A program made the position numbers and the translations under genes. The notes beneath the pieces are model-generated. The model had not been told where the DNA came from and did no database searches. It was given only the letters and a program-made list of their open reading frames with translations. A stretch of 64,000 bases of DNA from Perilla frutescens (Eukaryota; Streptophyta; Magnoliopsida; Lamiales; Lamiaceae), in assembly GCA_026008535.1 (NCBI GenBank), contig BRKX01000010.1, positions 811,001 through 875,000 on the forward strand, read 5' to 3'. Shown here one piece after another: positions 1 through 10,181 of the stretch (position 1 is the first letter of the stretch; the number at the start of each line of letters is the position of its first letter).

Positions 1-439
1 GTGAATATATTCTTGTTTTAAATTTTTTTACTGGGAGTAAAAAGTGGAAAAGGCAAATTTCATCTTATTATCTAATAATAATAATAATAATAATAATATT
101 CAGTGTTGAATGTCGCGCCCCAGTGCCCCACCTTCACGAGCCTCCTCTCTCTCTCTTCTCTCTCTCTCTCTCTCTCTTATTCGTACAACTATTATTGTAG
201 TCCCCAATAGAATCAGTTTCTCTCTCTATCCAACACACCACACACACACTGTTTCTCTCTCTCTCTCTCTCTGAAGTCTGAACTACTCACAACCAGAGGC
301 CGTATGTGAAAAACCAAGCACCTCTTCTCCAATCACCAATTCTTCTTCGTCTTCTCCCCTTCACTCTTCACCGCCGGTTTTCAGTTACCGCACCAGAATT
401 ATCTTCGCCGCCGATTTGATAGAAAAAGCTAGAGACAAG
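1..439 (+). promoter_or_regulatory. Upstream region and 5' UTR of the DELLA gene
   Basis: No coding potential. The stretch holds a short (ATA)n run near 72-100 and three CT-rich microsatellites (about 142-178, 220-231 and 253-272), then a pyrimidine-rich leader up to the ATG at 440. CT-rich leaders are common around plant transcription starts, so transcription probably begins in or just after these tracts. No TATA box was assigned with confidence. Confidence 0.5.
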
Positions 440-1993
440 ATGAAACGGGAGGCTACGAATCAAGAGAATTTCTCGAGCAGCGGCAGCTGCAGCTCCTCCA
501 GCAAAGCTAAGATGTGCGATGACGACGAGCTCTTCGCCGTTTTGGGGTACAAGGTGAAGTCCTCCGACATGGCGGAGGTGGCGCAAAAGATCGAACAGTT
601 GGAGCAAGTGATGTACAACGTCGAACAAGACGGCCTCTCGCAGCTCACCTCCGAAACCACGCACTACAACCCTTCCGATCTCTCCTCGTGGCTGGAATCC
701 ATGATCTCCGGCCTCAATCCGATGCCGGATTTGGACTCCTTCCTCGAATCGTCCACCAATCGAACGGTGTCGGATTCAGATCTCACCGCCATCCCCGGAG
801 AAGCCGTGAGCAGAGCGCCGGCGGCGAAGAAATTGAAACTCTCGCCGGCGCGGCCTGTCGTCCTGGTTGACTCGCAGTCGCAGGAGATGGGAATCAGGCT
901 GGTTCATTCGTTGATGGCCTGCGCGGAGGCCGTACAGCAACAGAATTTCAAATTGGCGGAGGCTCTCGTCAAAAACATAGGGTTTTTAGCGGTGTCGCAG
1001 GCGGGGGCGATGAGGAAAGTGGCGACCTATTTTGCCGAAGCCTTAGCTCGGAGAATTTACAGATTGTACCCCACAAATCAGCCGCAGGATTCCGATTTGC
1101 TGCAAATGCACTTCTACGAGAGCTGCCCCTATCTCAAATTCGCTCATTTCACCGCGAATCAAGCAATCCTCGAAGCCTTCGCCGGTAAGAATCGAGTTCA
1201 CGTGATTGATTTCAGCATGAAACAGGGGATGCAATGGCCACCGCTTTTGCAAGCGCTGGCGTTGCGGCCCGGCGGGCCGCCCAAGTTCCGGTTGACGGCG
1301 GTGGGGCCGCCGTCTCACGATAACACCGACCATTTGCAGGAAGTGGGGAGGAAGTTGGCGCAGCTGGCGGAAACGATCAATGTTGAGTTTGAATACAGAG
1401 GATTGGCGGCGAATTCGTTGGCCGATCTGAATGCGCCGTTGCTGGGGGTGAGGGAAGGCGAGACGGTGGCCGTGAATTCGATCTTCGAGCTGCATCCATT
1501 GCTAGCGAGGGCAGGGGCAATCGAGAAGGTGCTGGTGCAAGTAGTGAGAGAAGTGAAGCCGGCAATCTTCACGGTGGTGGAGCAGGAGGCGAATCACAAC
1601 GGGAGTGATTTCTTGGACCGGTTCACGGAGGCTCTGCATTATTACTCGACTGTTTTCGATTCGTTGGAGAGCTGCGGCGGCGGGGGCGGCGGCAGCGAGG
1701 AAGACAGAGCGATGAGCGAGGTTTACCTGGGGAGACAGATATGCAATGTGGTGGCGTGTGAGGGTGCGGAGCGGGTGGAGCGGCACGAGTCGTTGGTTCA
1801 GTGGCGAGCCCGATTCGGAGCGGCCGGGCTGGAGGCGGTGCACTTGGGCTCGAACGCCTACAAGCAGGCTAGCATGCTGTTAGCGTTGTTCGGCGGCGGC
1901 GAGGGTTACAGAGTCGATGAAAATAACGGGTGTTTGATGCTGGGATGGCATTCGAGGCCGCTCATCGCCACCTCCGCTTGGAGACTGAGATGA
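440..1993 (+). CDS. DELLA protein (GAI/RGA-type GRAS transcriptional regulator)
   Basis: Intronless, 517 aa. DELLA proteins are nuclear repressors of gibberellin responses; GA-bound GID1 binds the N terminus and SCF-SLY1/GID2 then marks the protein for degradation. The N-terminal region has DELFAVLGYKVKSSDM (residues 29-44; the namesake motif reads DELFA, not DELLA), LEQLE, and TTHYNPSDL (73-81, usually TVHYNP). The GRAS domain follows: leucine heptad region I with LVHSLMACAEAVQ, VHVID (253-257), leucine region II, the PFYRE-like stretch, RVER, and SAW (512-514) at the C terminus. A Gly6 run in a GC-rich loop precedes SEEDRAMSEVYLG. The frame is open 24 bases upstream, but the first ATG is at 440 and gives the MKRE start typical of the family. 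Length matches the family. Confidence 0.97.
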   Translation: MKREATNQENFSSSGSCSSSSKAKMCDDDELFAVLGYKVKSSDMAEVAQKIEQLEQVMYNVEQDGLSQLTSETTHYNPSDLSSWLESMISGLNPMPDLDSFLESSTNRTVSDSDLTAIPGEAVSRAPAAKKLKLSPARPVVLVDSQSQEMGIRLVHSLMACAEAVQQQNFKLAEALVKNIGFLAVSQAGAMRKVATYFAEALARRIYRLYPTNQPQDSDLLQMHFYESCPYLKFAHFTANQAILEAFAGKNRVHVIDFSMKQGMQWPPLLQALALRPGGPPKFRLTAVGPPSHDNTDHLQEVGRKLAQLAETINVEFEYRGLAANSLADLNAPLLGVREGETVAVNSIFELHPLLARAGAIEKVLVQVVREVKPAIFTVVEQEANHNGSDFLDRFTEALHYYSTVFDSLESCGGGGGGSEEDRAMSEVYLGRQICNVVACEGAERVERHESLVQWRARFGAAGLEAVHLGSNAYKQASMLLALFGGGEGYRVDENNGCLMLGWHSRPLIATSAWRLR

Positions 1994-3173
1994 GTCGTGA
2001 AATCGGGTTCTTTCGGATGTCCGGAACATGCAACACATTCTTGAATCACATTACCCGCACCCGTCACTTCAGATGAGATTTGGTTTCTCATGTGCAACTT
2101 TCTACCTCCGACAACCTTGCAGGTAGAGAATGTTTGAACAAACATTATGACATTCTTCATCATCTTCTTCATCTATATTAGGAGGTTGTGTTTTCTATTT
2201 TCTGCACCAATCTATGTGTATTATGTGATCACCATACATAGCTTCTTTGCATTAATAACAAATGCATCATCATCATTCATCAATGACAATGACCTCCTTT
2301 ACTCTGATGAACAATATCATGTTTCATTAATCGAAAACTATGATTGAGATTGAGGGACTCAACCTAACTACATTAAAATGATTGAATTTCAATGGATTGC
2401 TTAATCATTCATTTGGTGATTATACTGCACTATGATTGCCATATTAAATAAAATAATAATAATCCAACCGATCATTTAATCATATATATGCAACCCTTTG
2501 CTTTGCCAAATGCTTCATGAAGATCGCCTAAATGATCAATTCATCTATTTTCTTGATTAATAACGCTCCCATCATTTTCAACACTAAACAAACACTCCAT
2601 TGGCAAGTTGTGACAGCTCGTCTATTATAATTTTATAATTACTAGATTTCTTCAATTGTCAAATTATTAGATCATCTTTGAAAGTTATGTGGGGATGAGT
2701 GGAACGTCTCAAAATAATAAAAAAAAATATTCACACTTCCATTAAAGTTGCACAAAAGAATTATACATAGATGAAATCATGATCCAAAATTCCTACTACA
2801 CTACTAAATTGGGCGTAAGACTCATTGTGATATAAGTTTTTTAATTTTAGTGGTGAGAGTTTGAAGCGGATTTAGAATTGTATTGCAGAATCAAATGATA
2901 TAAATCATGTCTCTTTACTTAATGTGTTATGATCTAATCCAACGTGTTATATTTTAAAATTTCAAGATTTTCGAGTATAATAATAATAATAGTGAAAAGA
3001 TTCTGTATTTGAGTCGCTCAAATAAAATAATAACAAGTGCATGCGTCAATATTTAGGGTCATGCAAATAGTTAAATATAATGTGTTTATTATATCTAAAG
3101 TAGGCCGGCCGGCTGGGGTAAATTTCAACGTTAGAGTATATTATTTCAATTATTATTGTTGGACGATCACGTC
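1994..3173. other. 3' flank and AT-rich intergenic DNA
   Basis: Contains the presumed DELLA 3' UTR (first 200-400 bases), then AT-rich sequence. A 66-codon open frame at 2147-2347 has low-complexity composition and no recognisable domain. I see no gene here. Confidence 0.6.
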
Positions 3174-3181
3174 GTAATCCA

Positions 3182-3671
3182 TAGGGCTGTAAACGAACCG
3201 AATTGAGTTGAACACTCTAATGTTTGAGCTCGGTTCGTTAAGGAATATTTAAGCTGGGGCTCGACTTAAGCTTGAATCAAGCTTTTTTCCTCTTGTTCAA
3301 GTTCGGTTCGATAAATATTTATCATGTTTGAATTCGGTTCGAGCTCGACTCGTGAAATGCTCAAAAATTTACTGAACGAGTCTAAGTTGGAATGCTCTGC
3401 AAAAAGTTCGTTTAATTTACATATTCGAGCTCGAGTTTGAAAAAATAGCTTATTTTATTTACCCGTTTGAAATACTTATAATATTCATAAACATGTTCGA
3501 TTAAGCTCGAGTTCGAACATGTTCGCGAGTTGGCCGAACCGAATACCGCTATGTTCGAGCTCGATTCGGGACTCGAGCCCAGCTCATTTAGAAAACGGAC
3601 GAATTTCGAAGGACTTTTTTCGAACCAAATTCTAAATAGCTCGCGAGCGACTCTGTTCATTTACAACTCTA
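3182..3671. mobile_element. hAT-like non-autonomous element built of GAGCTCGA/GAACCGAA words
   Basis: The left end TAGGGCTGTAAACGAAC and the reverse complement of the right end, TAGAGTTGTAAATGAAC, match at 14 of 17 positions. Flanking octamers GTAATCCA (3174-3181) and GTAATGCG (3672-3679) match at 6 of 8 and are read as a decayed target-site duplication. TAGRG termini with 8-bp duplications are typical of hAT transposons. The interior has no transposase; it is a patchwork of CGAGCTCGA and GAACCGAA words. The small open frames inside are by-products of this composition. Copies of the same body occur near 5.3, 7.1, 27.0 and 43.8 kb. Confidence 0.75.
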
Positions 3672-3684
3672 GTAATGCGTCTAA

Positions 3685-4039
3685 GAGCATCCACTATGGT
3701 GCTACCCCATAGTGATGCCACATGTGTGCCACATCATCAACCACTTCTTTTTTTAATTACTCAATATTTTCTCCACTATGGTGCTACCTCACTTTTAACT
3801 ATTCATGGACCCACTATTTAATTCAAGAACCAAAAATACAAAAGGGGAGGAGAGAGAAAGCACCAAAAATGCAAAAGGGGAGGAGAGAGAAAATTTTTGG
3901 GCCCACTATTTAATTCAAGAACCAGGTACTTGCACAAGGGACTCATTCCTTATTTTGCTACCTTGACTTGTGTTCCACTATGGTGGAATCCGGTACTTAT
4001 TTTGCCACATAGATATAAGCACCCCCATAGTGGATGCTC
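3685..4039. mobile_element. PIF/Harbinger-like MITE (355 bp)
   Basis: Inverted termini GAGCATCCACTATGGTG and, at the right, the complement of GAGCATCCACTATGGGG, flanked by TAA on both sides (3682-3684 and 4040-4042). A 3-bp TAA/TTA duplication with GAGCATCC tips fits PIF/Harbinger MITEs. The interior carries a direct duplication: CCCACTATTTAATTCAAGAA occurs near 3810 and again near 3901. No coding capacity. It lies 13 bp from the preceding element. Confidence 0.8.
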
Positions 4040-4042
4040 TAA

Positions 4043-5318
4043 ATCCCAATATTCCTCGTTTCCTATTGTTGTACTTTCTCAAAAAAATCAGTGCGTGCCG
4101 CCCTCAAAAATATTGGTATTAAATGTCTAGAAATAATATCATATTTGGTTAGGAAAGAAAAATGGATCAGCGAAAAGGAGAATTTAGAAAGGAAAAAAAA
4201 AAAAAGAAAAGAAACGAAGAATATGATGGAATTCCGTGCGAACTTCGAATAATTTTATCGTACATAAATTAAGACAACTTTGAAATTAAAAGTGGCCGAA
4301 AATTTCAAAGCATGCAATGCAAATCACAATGGTATTGAAGTTGAAGTTCCCGTGCATACCAAATCACCCGTTATATTTTCTGTGTCAAGTCTTCATTTTC
4401 AAGAAAAAAAAATTATGATTTAATTTAATTAAATTTTTCTATTTATGATTCATCTATCTCTAATTAATGCATATTAAAAAAATTAAAAAAAAATAGTTAT
4501 AACACACCAATATTAATGCATTTGCAGTGATTGCGTGTGGAAATAGGAATTATTAGAAAGGAAGTTCAAATCAACATCACACCTGCGGTTGCGGCTCTCT
4601 ATCAAAAATCAAAATTGGTTTTCAACAAAATAAGGCCAACAACTACTTAAATTCCATGTCTACTTACAAATAATGTCCCTCGTCTTGGAATTCAATTTCA
4701 ACTCATCTTCTCATATTTTAATTTAGGTAGAATTCTAAATGTATTTCTTTTAAATGCAAAATGAATAGTGTAAAAACTATCAAGTTTTTTACTTGTTATT
4801 ATTCATAGTATTCTCTTAAATAAATTTGTAGTTGTATTAGTTTTATCAACATAATATTAAGAGTTAAGAATTATAATTTAAAAAAAAAAAAAAGACAGAT
4901 CAATCTATTCTAAAGGCGAATCCCCCAAAAAATGTCACTACAGAGTGTCTTTTTCATACATAACTAATAAAAATATGAAAATTCAATGATGCCCATTTGG
5001 GCACCCTACTCGACTTTTGCATTTTATTTTTCTTAAAACTATTTTTGCAAAAAATATTTTGACGACATATCTTACCCCTTAAATTAATGTTAATTACATT
5101 TGTTCTGATTTTTTTTTTCACCTCATACCACGTAAACGATTATGTTACGATTTTTTTCCACTGAATATTGTTAAAAATACACGTTTCTATTGTTTACATA
5201 ACAAGAGACGAAATGAGAGCATCGAATTTCCCATCCCCATACATCACCGTGAGTATTGGACATTGGAAAAGCCCAGTTTAGGGAAGCTGGCAACTAAATA
5301 TTACCACCAAACAGTGCC
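4043..5318. other. AT-rich intergenic DNA without recognised features
   Basis: Homopolymer-rich, strongly AT sequence with no convincing open frame or repeat boundary. Nothing supportable was seen. Confidence 0.5.
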
Positions 5319-5803
5319 GCTCGCGAGCTATTCGGAGTTCGGTTTGAAAAAAGCTCGCTCAAAATTCATTCATTTTCTAAACGAGTCGAGCTCAAATCTT
5401 GAATCGAGCTCGATAAAATTATTGAGCCGAGCTCAAATAGAGTGGTATTCGGCTCAGGCAGCCCGCGAACATGTTCGAACTCGAGTTTAATCGAATATGT
5501 TCATGAAAATTATAAATATTTCAAACGGATAAATAAAATAAGCTGTTTTTTCAAGTTCGAGCTCGAATATGTGAATTAAACGAGCTTTTTTTTTTCGAGC
5601 ATTCGAACTCAGGCTCGTTTAGTAAATTTTCAAACATTTCACGAGTCGAGCCCGAACCGAATTTGAACATGATAAATATTTATCGAGTCAAACTTAAACA
5701 AGAGAAAAAAAACTCGATTCAAACTCAAACTCAGAATATTCTTTAACGAGCCAAACTCAAACATCAAAGTATTCACCTCGATTCAGTTCGTTTATAAACC
5801 CTA
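5319..5803. mobile_element. Decayed copy of the GAGCTCGA hAT-like element
   Basis: Same body as the 3.2 kb element in the opposite orientation: it opens with CGCTCGCGAGCTATTCGG and ends GTTCGTTTATAAACCCTA. The right tip is recognisable but the left terminal repeat is missing. Flanking octamers ACAGTGCC and AAAGTAGC agree at only 5 of 8, so the left boundary is approximate. Confidence 0.6.
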
Positions 5804-6424
5804 AAAGTAGCGCAACCCCCTTCTCCTTTTTCATTAGAATAGAATAATCATAATTTAATAGGAATTAGTTAAATATACGAAGTTATAGGATCTAAAATTT
5901 TATGGGACAATAAAAAGAAGTGAAGAAATAGTTAATTTAGTGAGAGGCATGCGGCAAAAAAAAAGGTAATAATCTGGTGCGTGGGCGTGTACCGTATCAG
6001 TATAATACACCATCATCACTCCCCCTTCCCAAAAATCCAATCTCATTCTCACCACCGCATCGATATCTCGCAATCCTCCTCATCATAACCCTAATTCCTA
6101 TTTTTCTTTTCTCATATATATAAAAAACCTCATCAATCACTCGGATTTCGATTTCGATTTGGATTTGGATTTCAATTTTGTTGTTTAAATTCCAGTTTGT
6201 GAATGGTGGAAATCTCGACTTCGTCGTTAATGGTCGTCCCTTCTTCATCGAGAAGGGGGATTTCTGTTTCTTCCTGCAAGGAGGGCTGGTACCACCGCTG
6301 CCTCGGCGTCGACCCCTCGATCTCCATTCCTCCTGTTCATTCACACTGCAAATCACAATAAATAACCGATTATCAGATTCATTCTCTGTTGATTTATTTT
6401 TTATTGAAAAAAAAGAAAAAAAAA
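5804..6424 (+). promoter_or_regulatory. Promoter and 5' leader of the DUF7054-type gene
   Basis: A TATA-like CATATATATAAAAAA lies at about 6112-6126, roughly 300 bases before the ATG, followed by an AT-to-pyrimidine-rich leader. A frame open from 6178 lacks an ATG start and overlaps the real start out of frame, so it is treated as leader. Confidence 0.5.
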
Positions 6425-6916
6425 ATGTTGCTCCCGAAGCAGAAGAAAAACCAATCGTCGTCGTCGGCGGCGGCGAAGGGCAACCGTTTTCTGATTAGCG
6501 TTACGGTGCTGGGGAGCGCGGGGCCGATTCGATTCGTGGTGAATGAGGATGAGGTCGTTGCTGCCGTCATCGACACCGCTTTGAAATCGTATGCGCGTGA
6601 GGGCAGGCTTCCTCTTCTCGGATCCGACCTCGATAACTTCGTGCTGTATTCCCCGATCGCCGGAACTGAAGGTATTTTTTGATTAATTTTCTGCAATCGG
6701 TGTAATGTAATTCGATTGTTATATTTGAATCTGTTCTGGTTTGCAGCTTTGGTTCCATGGGCGACGATTGGTTCGGCCGGCGTCCGAAACTTCGTGCTGT
6801 GCAAGAAGCCTCAGACGGATGATGTGAAGGAACCGTCGCGGCGGAAGGCCACCGGAGCTGGGATTTGGAGGGCTTGGTTCTCCAAATCTCGCGCCCACAA
6901 AATTTCTTCTCATTAG
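6425..6916 (+). CDS. DUF7054-type protein, At4g22758-like
   Basis: Two exons, 6425-6671 and 6747-6916, joined in frame (intron 75 bp, GT-AG), giving 138 aa. The product starts MLLPKQKKNQSSSS and continues with RFLISVTVLGSAGPIRFVV, EVVAAVIDTALKSYAREGRL, LLGSDLDNFVLYSP, then exon-2 residues ALVPWATIGSAGVRNFVLC and a basic tail ending HKISSH. The order and wording match the plant family typified by At4g22758, whose biochemical role is unknown; the region has a compact, ubiquitin-like look. No signal peptide or membrane segment is apparent. The ATG at 6425 follows an A-rich leader and starts the usual MLL-K-QKKN sequence. An AATAAA signal lies near 6992. Confidence 0.88.
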
Positions 6917-7053
6917 ACTTACACTTGTGTTGGGTGCCTCTGTTTTTGCATTTTGTCTCCAATAATGTAAACCTTCCAAGTTTCTTCACATTAATAAAAT
7001 CAAATCCATTTGCATGCTTTGCAAGATCAGATCTTTTCTATTCATATATATAT

Positions 7054-7513
7054 CGCTCGCGAGTTATCCGGAATTTGCTTCGAAAAAATCTCATTTGAAA
7101 TTCGTTCTCCTTTTTAAATGAGCCAAGCTCGAACAAAATAGTGTTTAATTCAGTCAGCTCGTGAATATATTTGAGCTCGAGCTTAATTGAATTTGCTCGC
7201 GAACATGGTCAATAATATTATAAATATTCAAACAAGTAAATTAAATAAGCACTTTTTTTGAGCTCGAGTTCGCATATGTAAAGTAAACGAGTTTTCTTTC
7301 AAGCGAGATCAGGCTCGATTGGTAAATTTTCAAGCATTTTATGAGCCCAGCTCAAGTCGAATTTCAACATGATAAATATTTGTTTAACCAAGCTTGGAAA
7401 AAAAACAAAAAAAACTCGAATCGAGTTCAAGCTAGCACGAACATGAACATTCTTTAATGAACTAAGCCCGAATATTAGAATATTCAACTCAAATTGGTTC
7501 GTCTATAGTCCTA
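7054..7513. mobile_element. Decayed copy of the GAGCTCGA hAT-like element
   Basis: Begins CGCTCGCGAGTTATCCGG, ends GTTCGTCTATAGTCCTA, with the GAGCTCGA/CGAACATG body between. The right tip is the complement of TAGGACTATAGACGAAC, a drifted version of the family terminus. Flanking octamers (ATATATAT / ATGAATAC) are too low in complexity to prove a target duplication. Confidence 0.6.
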
Positions 7514-7719
7514 ATGAATACTGGTGTTTAAAAACTACACACACGTCGTTAAAACTAAAAGCTAAAAAGCGAGAATAGCAACTTCAGTCGTTGAAAGTAG
7601 CGCTTTTATAGACTTATCATCTTCTATCTTAGAAAAAAAAAAAACAATCTTTAAATCCTCCTCAATCCTCATCCAAACAAAACCCAGGAAATCCCAGTCG
7701 ATTCTAAGACTTCTTCAAG

Positions 7720-7805
7720 GTATGATCTTTCGCTCGGCCCAGTTAACCTCTCTCTTATCTTATCTCTCTCTCTCTCTCTACATAATATGGGTTGCAATGA
7801 TTTAG
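7720..7805 (+). other. Probable 5' UTR intron of the plastid membrane protein gene
   Basis: CTTCAAG|GTATGATC at 7719/7720 and GATTTAG|GTGTA at 7805/7806 form a plausible 86-bp intron with a CT-rich interior, ending 39 bases before the ATG. The splice sites are seen directly; its use is inferred. Confidence 0.5.
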
Positions 7806-7844
7806 GTGTATTTACATGAAAAGATTGGCCTAGATCAGTTGACG

Positions 7845-8315
7845 ATGATGATGTCGTTATTCCCAACAAGTTTCACCGCTTTCCCTCGTCAGCTTCCGAT
7901 TCCGCGACATCGCTCCCCCTCTCTAATCAGAAGCAACACCGACGGCGGCGGCGGCAATGACTTCACATCATCAAAACCAGAACCAGTCCGGCCAACCATA
8001 ACGCCGCCGGAAGCCGTAGAAATCCGGTTTAAAAGAGGCTCGAGGCGGCGGAGAAAGCAGGAGGAGGAGGAGGGTGCTGGGGTTGAAAGAAAACCTCAAA
8101 AGGTTCCCAAAGATTGGGATTCAATGAGTCTGGGTGAGAAGGCTATGGAGCTGTATGTCGGTGAGAAGGGTGCTCTGTTTTGGCTGAACAAGTTCGCTTA
8201 TGCTTCCATATTCATCGTCATTGGGGGTTGGATACTATTCCGATTTGTGGGGCCAGCTCTGAACTTGTACCAGCTCGACACTCCCCCACTGCCTCCATCT
8301 TCCATGTTCAAGTGA
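7845..8315 (+). CDS. Plastid-targeted single-pass membrane protein (At3g51510-like)
   Basis: Single exon, 156 aa from the first ATG at 7845; the frame is open further upstream but without an ATG. Residues 1-50 are rich in Ser, Thr, Pro and Arg with few acids, as in a chloroplast transit peptide. Then come a basic stretch (RFKRGSRRRRK), an acidic patch, the conserved-looking block PKDWDSMSLGEKAMELYVGE, and one hydrophobic segment at about 116-136 (KFAYASIFIVIGGWILFRFVG), ending in YQLDTPPLPPSSMF. This resembles the uncharacterised plant family of At3g51510; a thylakoid or envelope location is inferred. No enzymatic motif is visible. Confidence 0.82.
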   Translation: MMMSLFPTSFTAFPRQLPIPRHRSPSLIRSNTDGGGGNDFTSSKPEPVRPTITPPEAVEIRFKRGSRRRRKQEEEEGAGVERKPQKVPKDWDSMSLGEKAMELYVGEKGALFWLNKFAYASIFIVIGGWILFRFVGPALNLYQLDTPPLPPSSMFK

Positions 8316-8476
8316 ACATTATTAATCTTCATATATGTTATGAATGAATGATGATGATGAATATGTTTTTGAGGTTGTCAACTATATATGGAATGTGTTA
8401 AGTTGTTAATTGTGGCTAGATATGCATATATAGTCTAAAGGAATGATATAATATATAGGGTAAAGATACAAAAACA

Positions 8477-8620
8477 CACCGTTTCGTTTGGATGATATAT
8501 TAGATAGATTAGATTGAATGTATGAGATTGAGTATTTAAAGGATTCAAAATTTACAATGAAGTATGTGGTAGATTAGTCTATATCATTTTTATCAATCTA
8601 ATTTATCCCATAAAATAAAC
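8477..8620. repeat. Possible small MITE in the 3' flank
   Basis: GTTTCGTTTGGATGATATATT at the left and TTTATCCCATAAAATAAACG at the right are partly inverted copies, resembling plant MITEs that start GTTTGGTT and carry GGATAAAT. Boundaries are uncertain. Confidence 0.35.
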
Positions 8621-8625
8621 GTTCC

Positions 8626-9174
8626 TTTAAGATATTGCTCCAGTCCCGGACAGATCCTTTAAATATGACTCGACTCATTCATCCCTTAAACTATTTTAAA
8701 TGGTGTGAATAAGCATTTACGTCAAAAATATTAATTTTTCATTGGTAATTATTAATGTTAATAAATGTGTAAAATTTTTACAACCTAAATATTGAGTGAG
8801 TCGTGCGATAAATTCGTGCAATGTTGGATATGATTGGAAAGCTCTCACCACATGCATTCTGATGGTACTCTCAATTCATCAATTGAATATTAGATAATGG
8901 AGAAATTGGACAGAGAAATTTCAAAGACGAGAGTTTGTATTCATGACTCAAATTGAAAATTTCTATATAGATTCTACGTCAAATATCAAAATTGAATGAG
9001 GACTTTGAAACTCATGGGCTATATAATCATAGTTTCAATTTATTTAATAGACAAAAATTAATATTTTTTAACGAAGGAGGCCAATTGGATAATGTAAAAT
9101 AGTTTAAGGGGCCGGGGCCAAATGAGCCGAGTCATACTTAAAGTATATAATCAAGACTGAGCCAATACCTTAAA
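8626..9174. mobile_element. Fold-back element with long inverted arms (about 549 bp)
   Basis: The left arm (TTTAAGATATTGCTCCAGTC..., later ATGACTCGACTCATT and CCCTTAAACTATTTTA) is repeated inverted at the right end (TAAAATAGTTTAAGGGGCC, AATGAGCCGAGTCATAC, GAGCCAATACCTTAAA). The arms stay recognisable for more than 100 bp. No coding region. It probably supplies much of the spacer between the plastid protein and CAR genes. Confidence 0.7.
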
Positions 9175-9222
9175 CATGTATTTGCACATTTTCCTTAAAC
9201 GTGTATTTGCACATTTTCCCTA
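9172..9222. repeat. Tandem direct repeat, about 25 bp, two copies
   Basis: AAACATGTATTTGCACATTT is followed directly by AAACGTGTATTTGCACATTT. The copies differ at one base over this part. The repeat sits at the right edge of the fold-back element. Confidence 0.7.
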
Positions 9223-9612
9223 TAATATAGTGATTTGTATTAATTAATTGAAGAAGGTGTCCTATTTTTAGTAATTAAAGATCATATGTGGTAAAGAAGA
9301 AGGAAGCACAAGAAGGGGTGGAGATTAAATAGGAAAAGAATGAATGGAGGTGGAGCTCAAAAATAGGATATGAATAGAGAGATTAAATAAGATAGATAGA
9401 TTGAGATGTAAGGAGATGTAAGTTGATGAATAGGAACGTTAAAATTAATGGTCTTCGGGAGGTGGATGCATAGGATCTCCTTGAATATCTGCAGTGATCT
9501 TGAGGAGGTGTTTACCTATCCCTTCAAACTAACCCACAGCTGTCTCGACAAGAAGCCCCTCCGGCGGAGGACGACGAAGTCGACCGAGACTGCAACCGCG
9601 ACTGCCAAGATC

Positions 9613-10181
9613 ATGGATGTGTTGGGGCTCGTGAGGATCCGGGTGCGACGGGGAATCAATCTGGCCGTCCGGGACACTCTCAGCAGCGACCCCTACTGCG
9701 TCGTCTCCTGCGGCACTCAGCGAGTCAAGACGAAGGTCATAAGGGGAAACTGCAACCCTGCGTGGAATGAGGAGCTCACTATTTACATCAAGGATTTCGG
9801 AACTCCAATCACCCTGGTATGTGTATGAATTCTCAATATTGTTGTTGTTGTCGTTGTTGTTTTACCCGTGCTGAACTGCAGTCGGTTTACGACAAAGACA
9901 CGTTCACCGTGGACGACAGCATGGGGACTGCGAATGTAGACATAAACCCTCTGATACGATGCCTGAAACTGGGACTACAGAGCCTCCCCGACGGCACCAA
10001 GGTGGAGAGGGTCCAGCCCTCCAAGGAGAACTGCCTCTCCGACGAGAGCAGCATCATCTGGAACAAAGGCAAGATGACGCAAGACATGATCCTCAGACTC
10101 AACGACGTCGAGTGTGGCGAAGTTGAAGTCCAGATCGAATGGATTGAGATCCCCGGCTGCAAAGGTATCCATGCCGCCTAG
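9613..10181 (+). CDS. C2-domain ABA-related (CAR) family protein
   Basis: Two exons, 9613-9816 and 9882-10181 (intron 65 bp, GTATGT...GCAG, phase 0), giving 167 aa. CAR proteins are small Ca2+-dependent membrane-binding proteins; known members recruit PYR/PYL abscisic-acid receptors to the plasma membrane. The C2 domain starts MDVLGLVRIRVRRGINLAVR, with likely calcium ligands D21 and D26 (SSDPY) and YDKD at 71-74 followed by D79/D80. The plant-specific part QPSKENCLSDESSI is present, then CGEVEVQIEWIEIPG near the end. The start at 9613 gives the family's usual N terminus; an in-frame ATG at 9448 would add 55 unfamiliar residues. The coding region is much more GC-rich than its surroundings. 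Confidence 0.9.

Noticed and set aside
1043..1843. Several minus-strand open frames opposite the DELLA gene (up to 150 codons)
   Set aside because: Shadows of a GC-rich intronless gene; low-complexity Arg/Pro/His composition and no domain.
6178..6498. 106-codon frame before the DUF7054-type gene
   Set aside because: No ATG start, ends out of frame with the real CDS and has no recognisable domain; treated as leader.
6394..6989. Minus-strand frames opposite the DUF7054-type gene
   Set aside because: They span an intron of the real gene without respecting it and show no family similarity.
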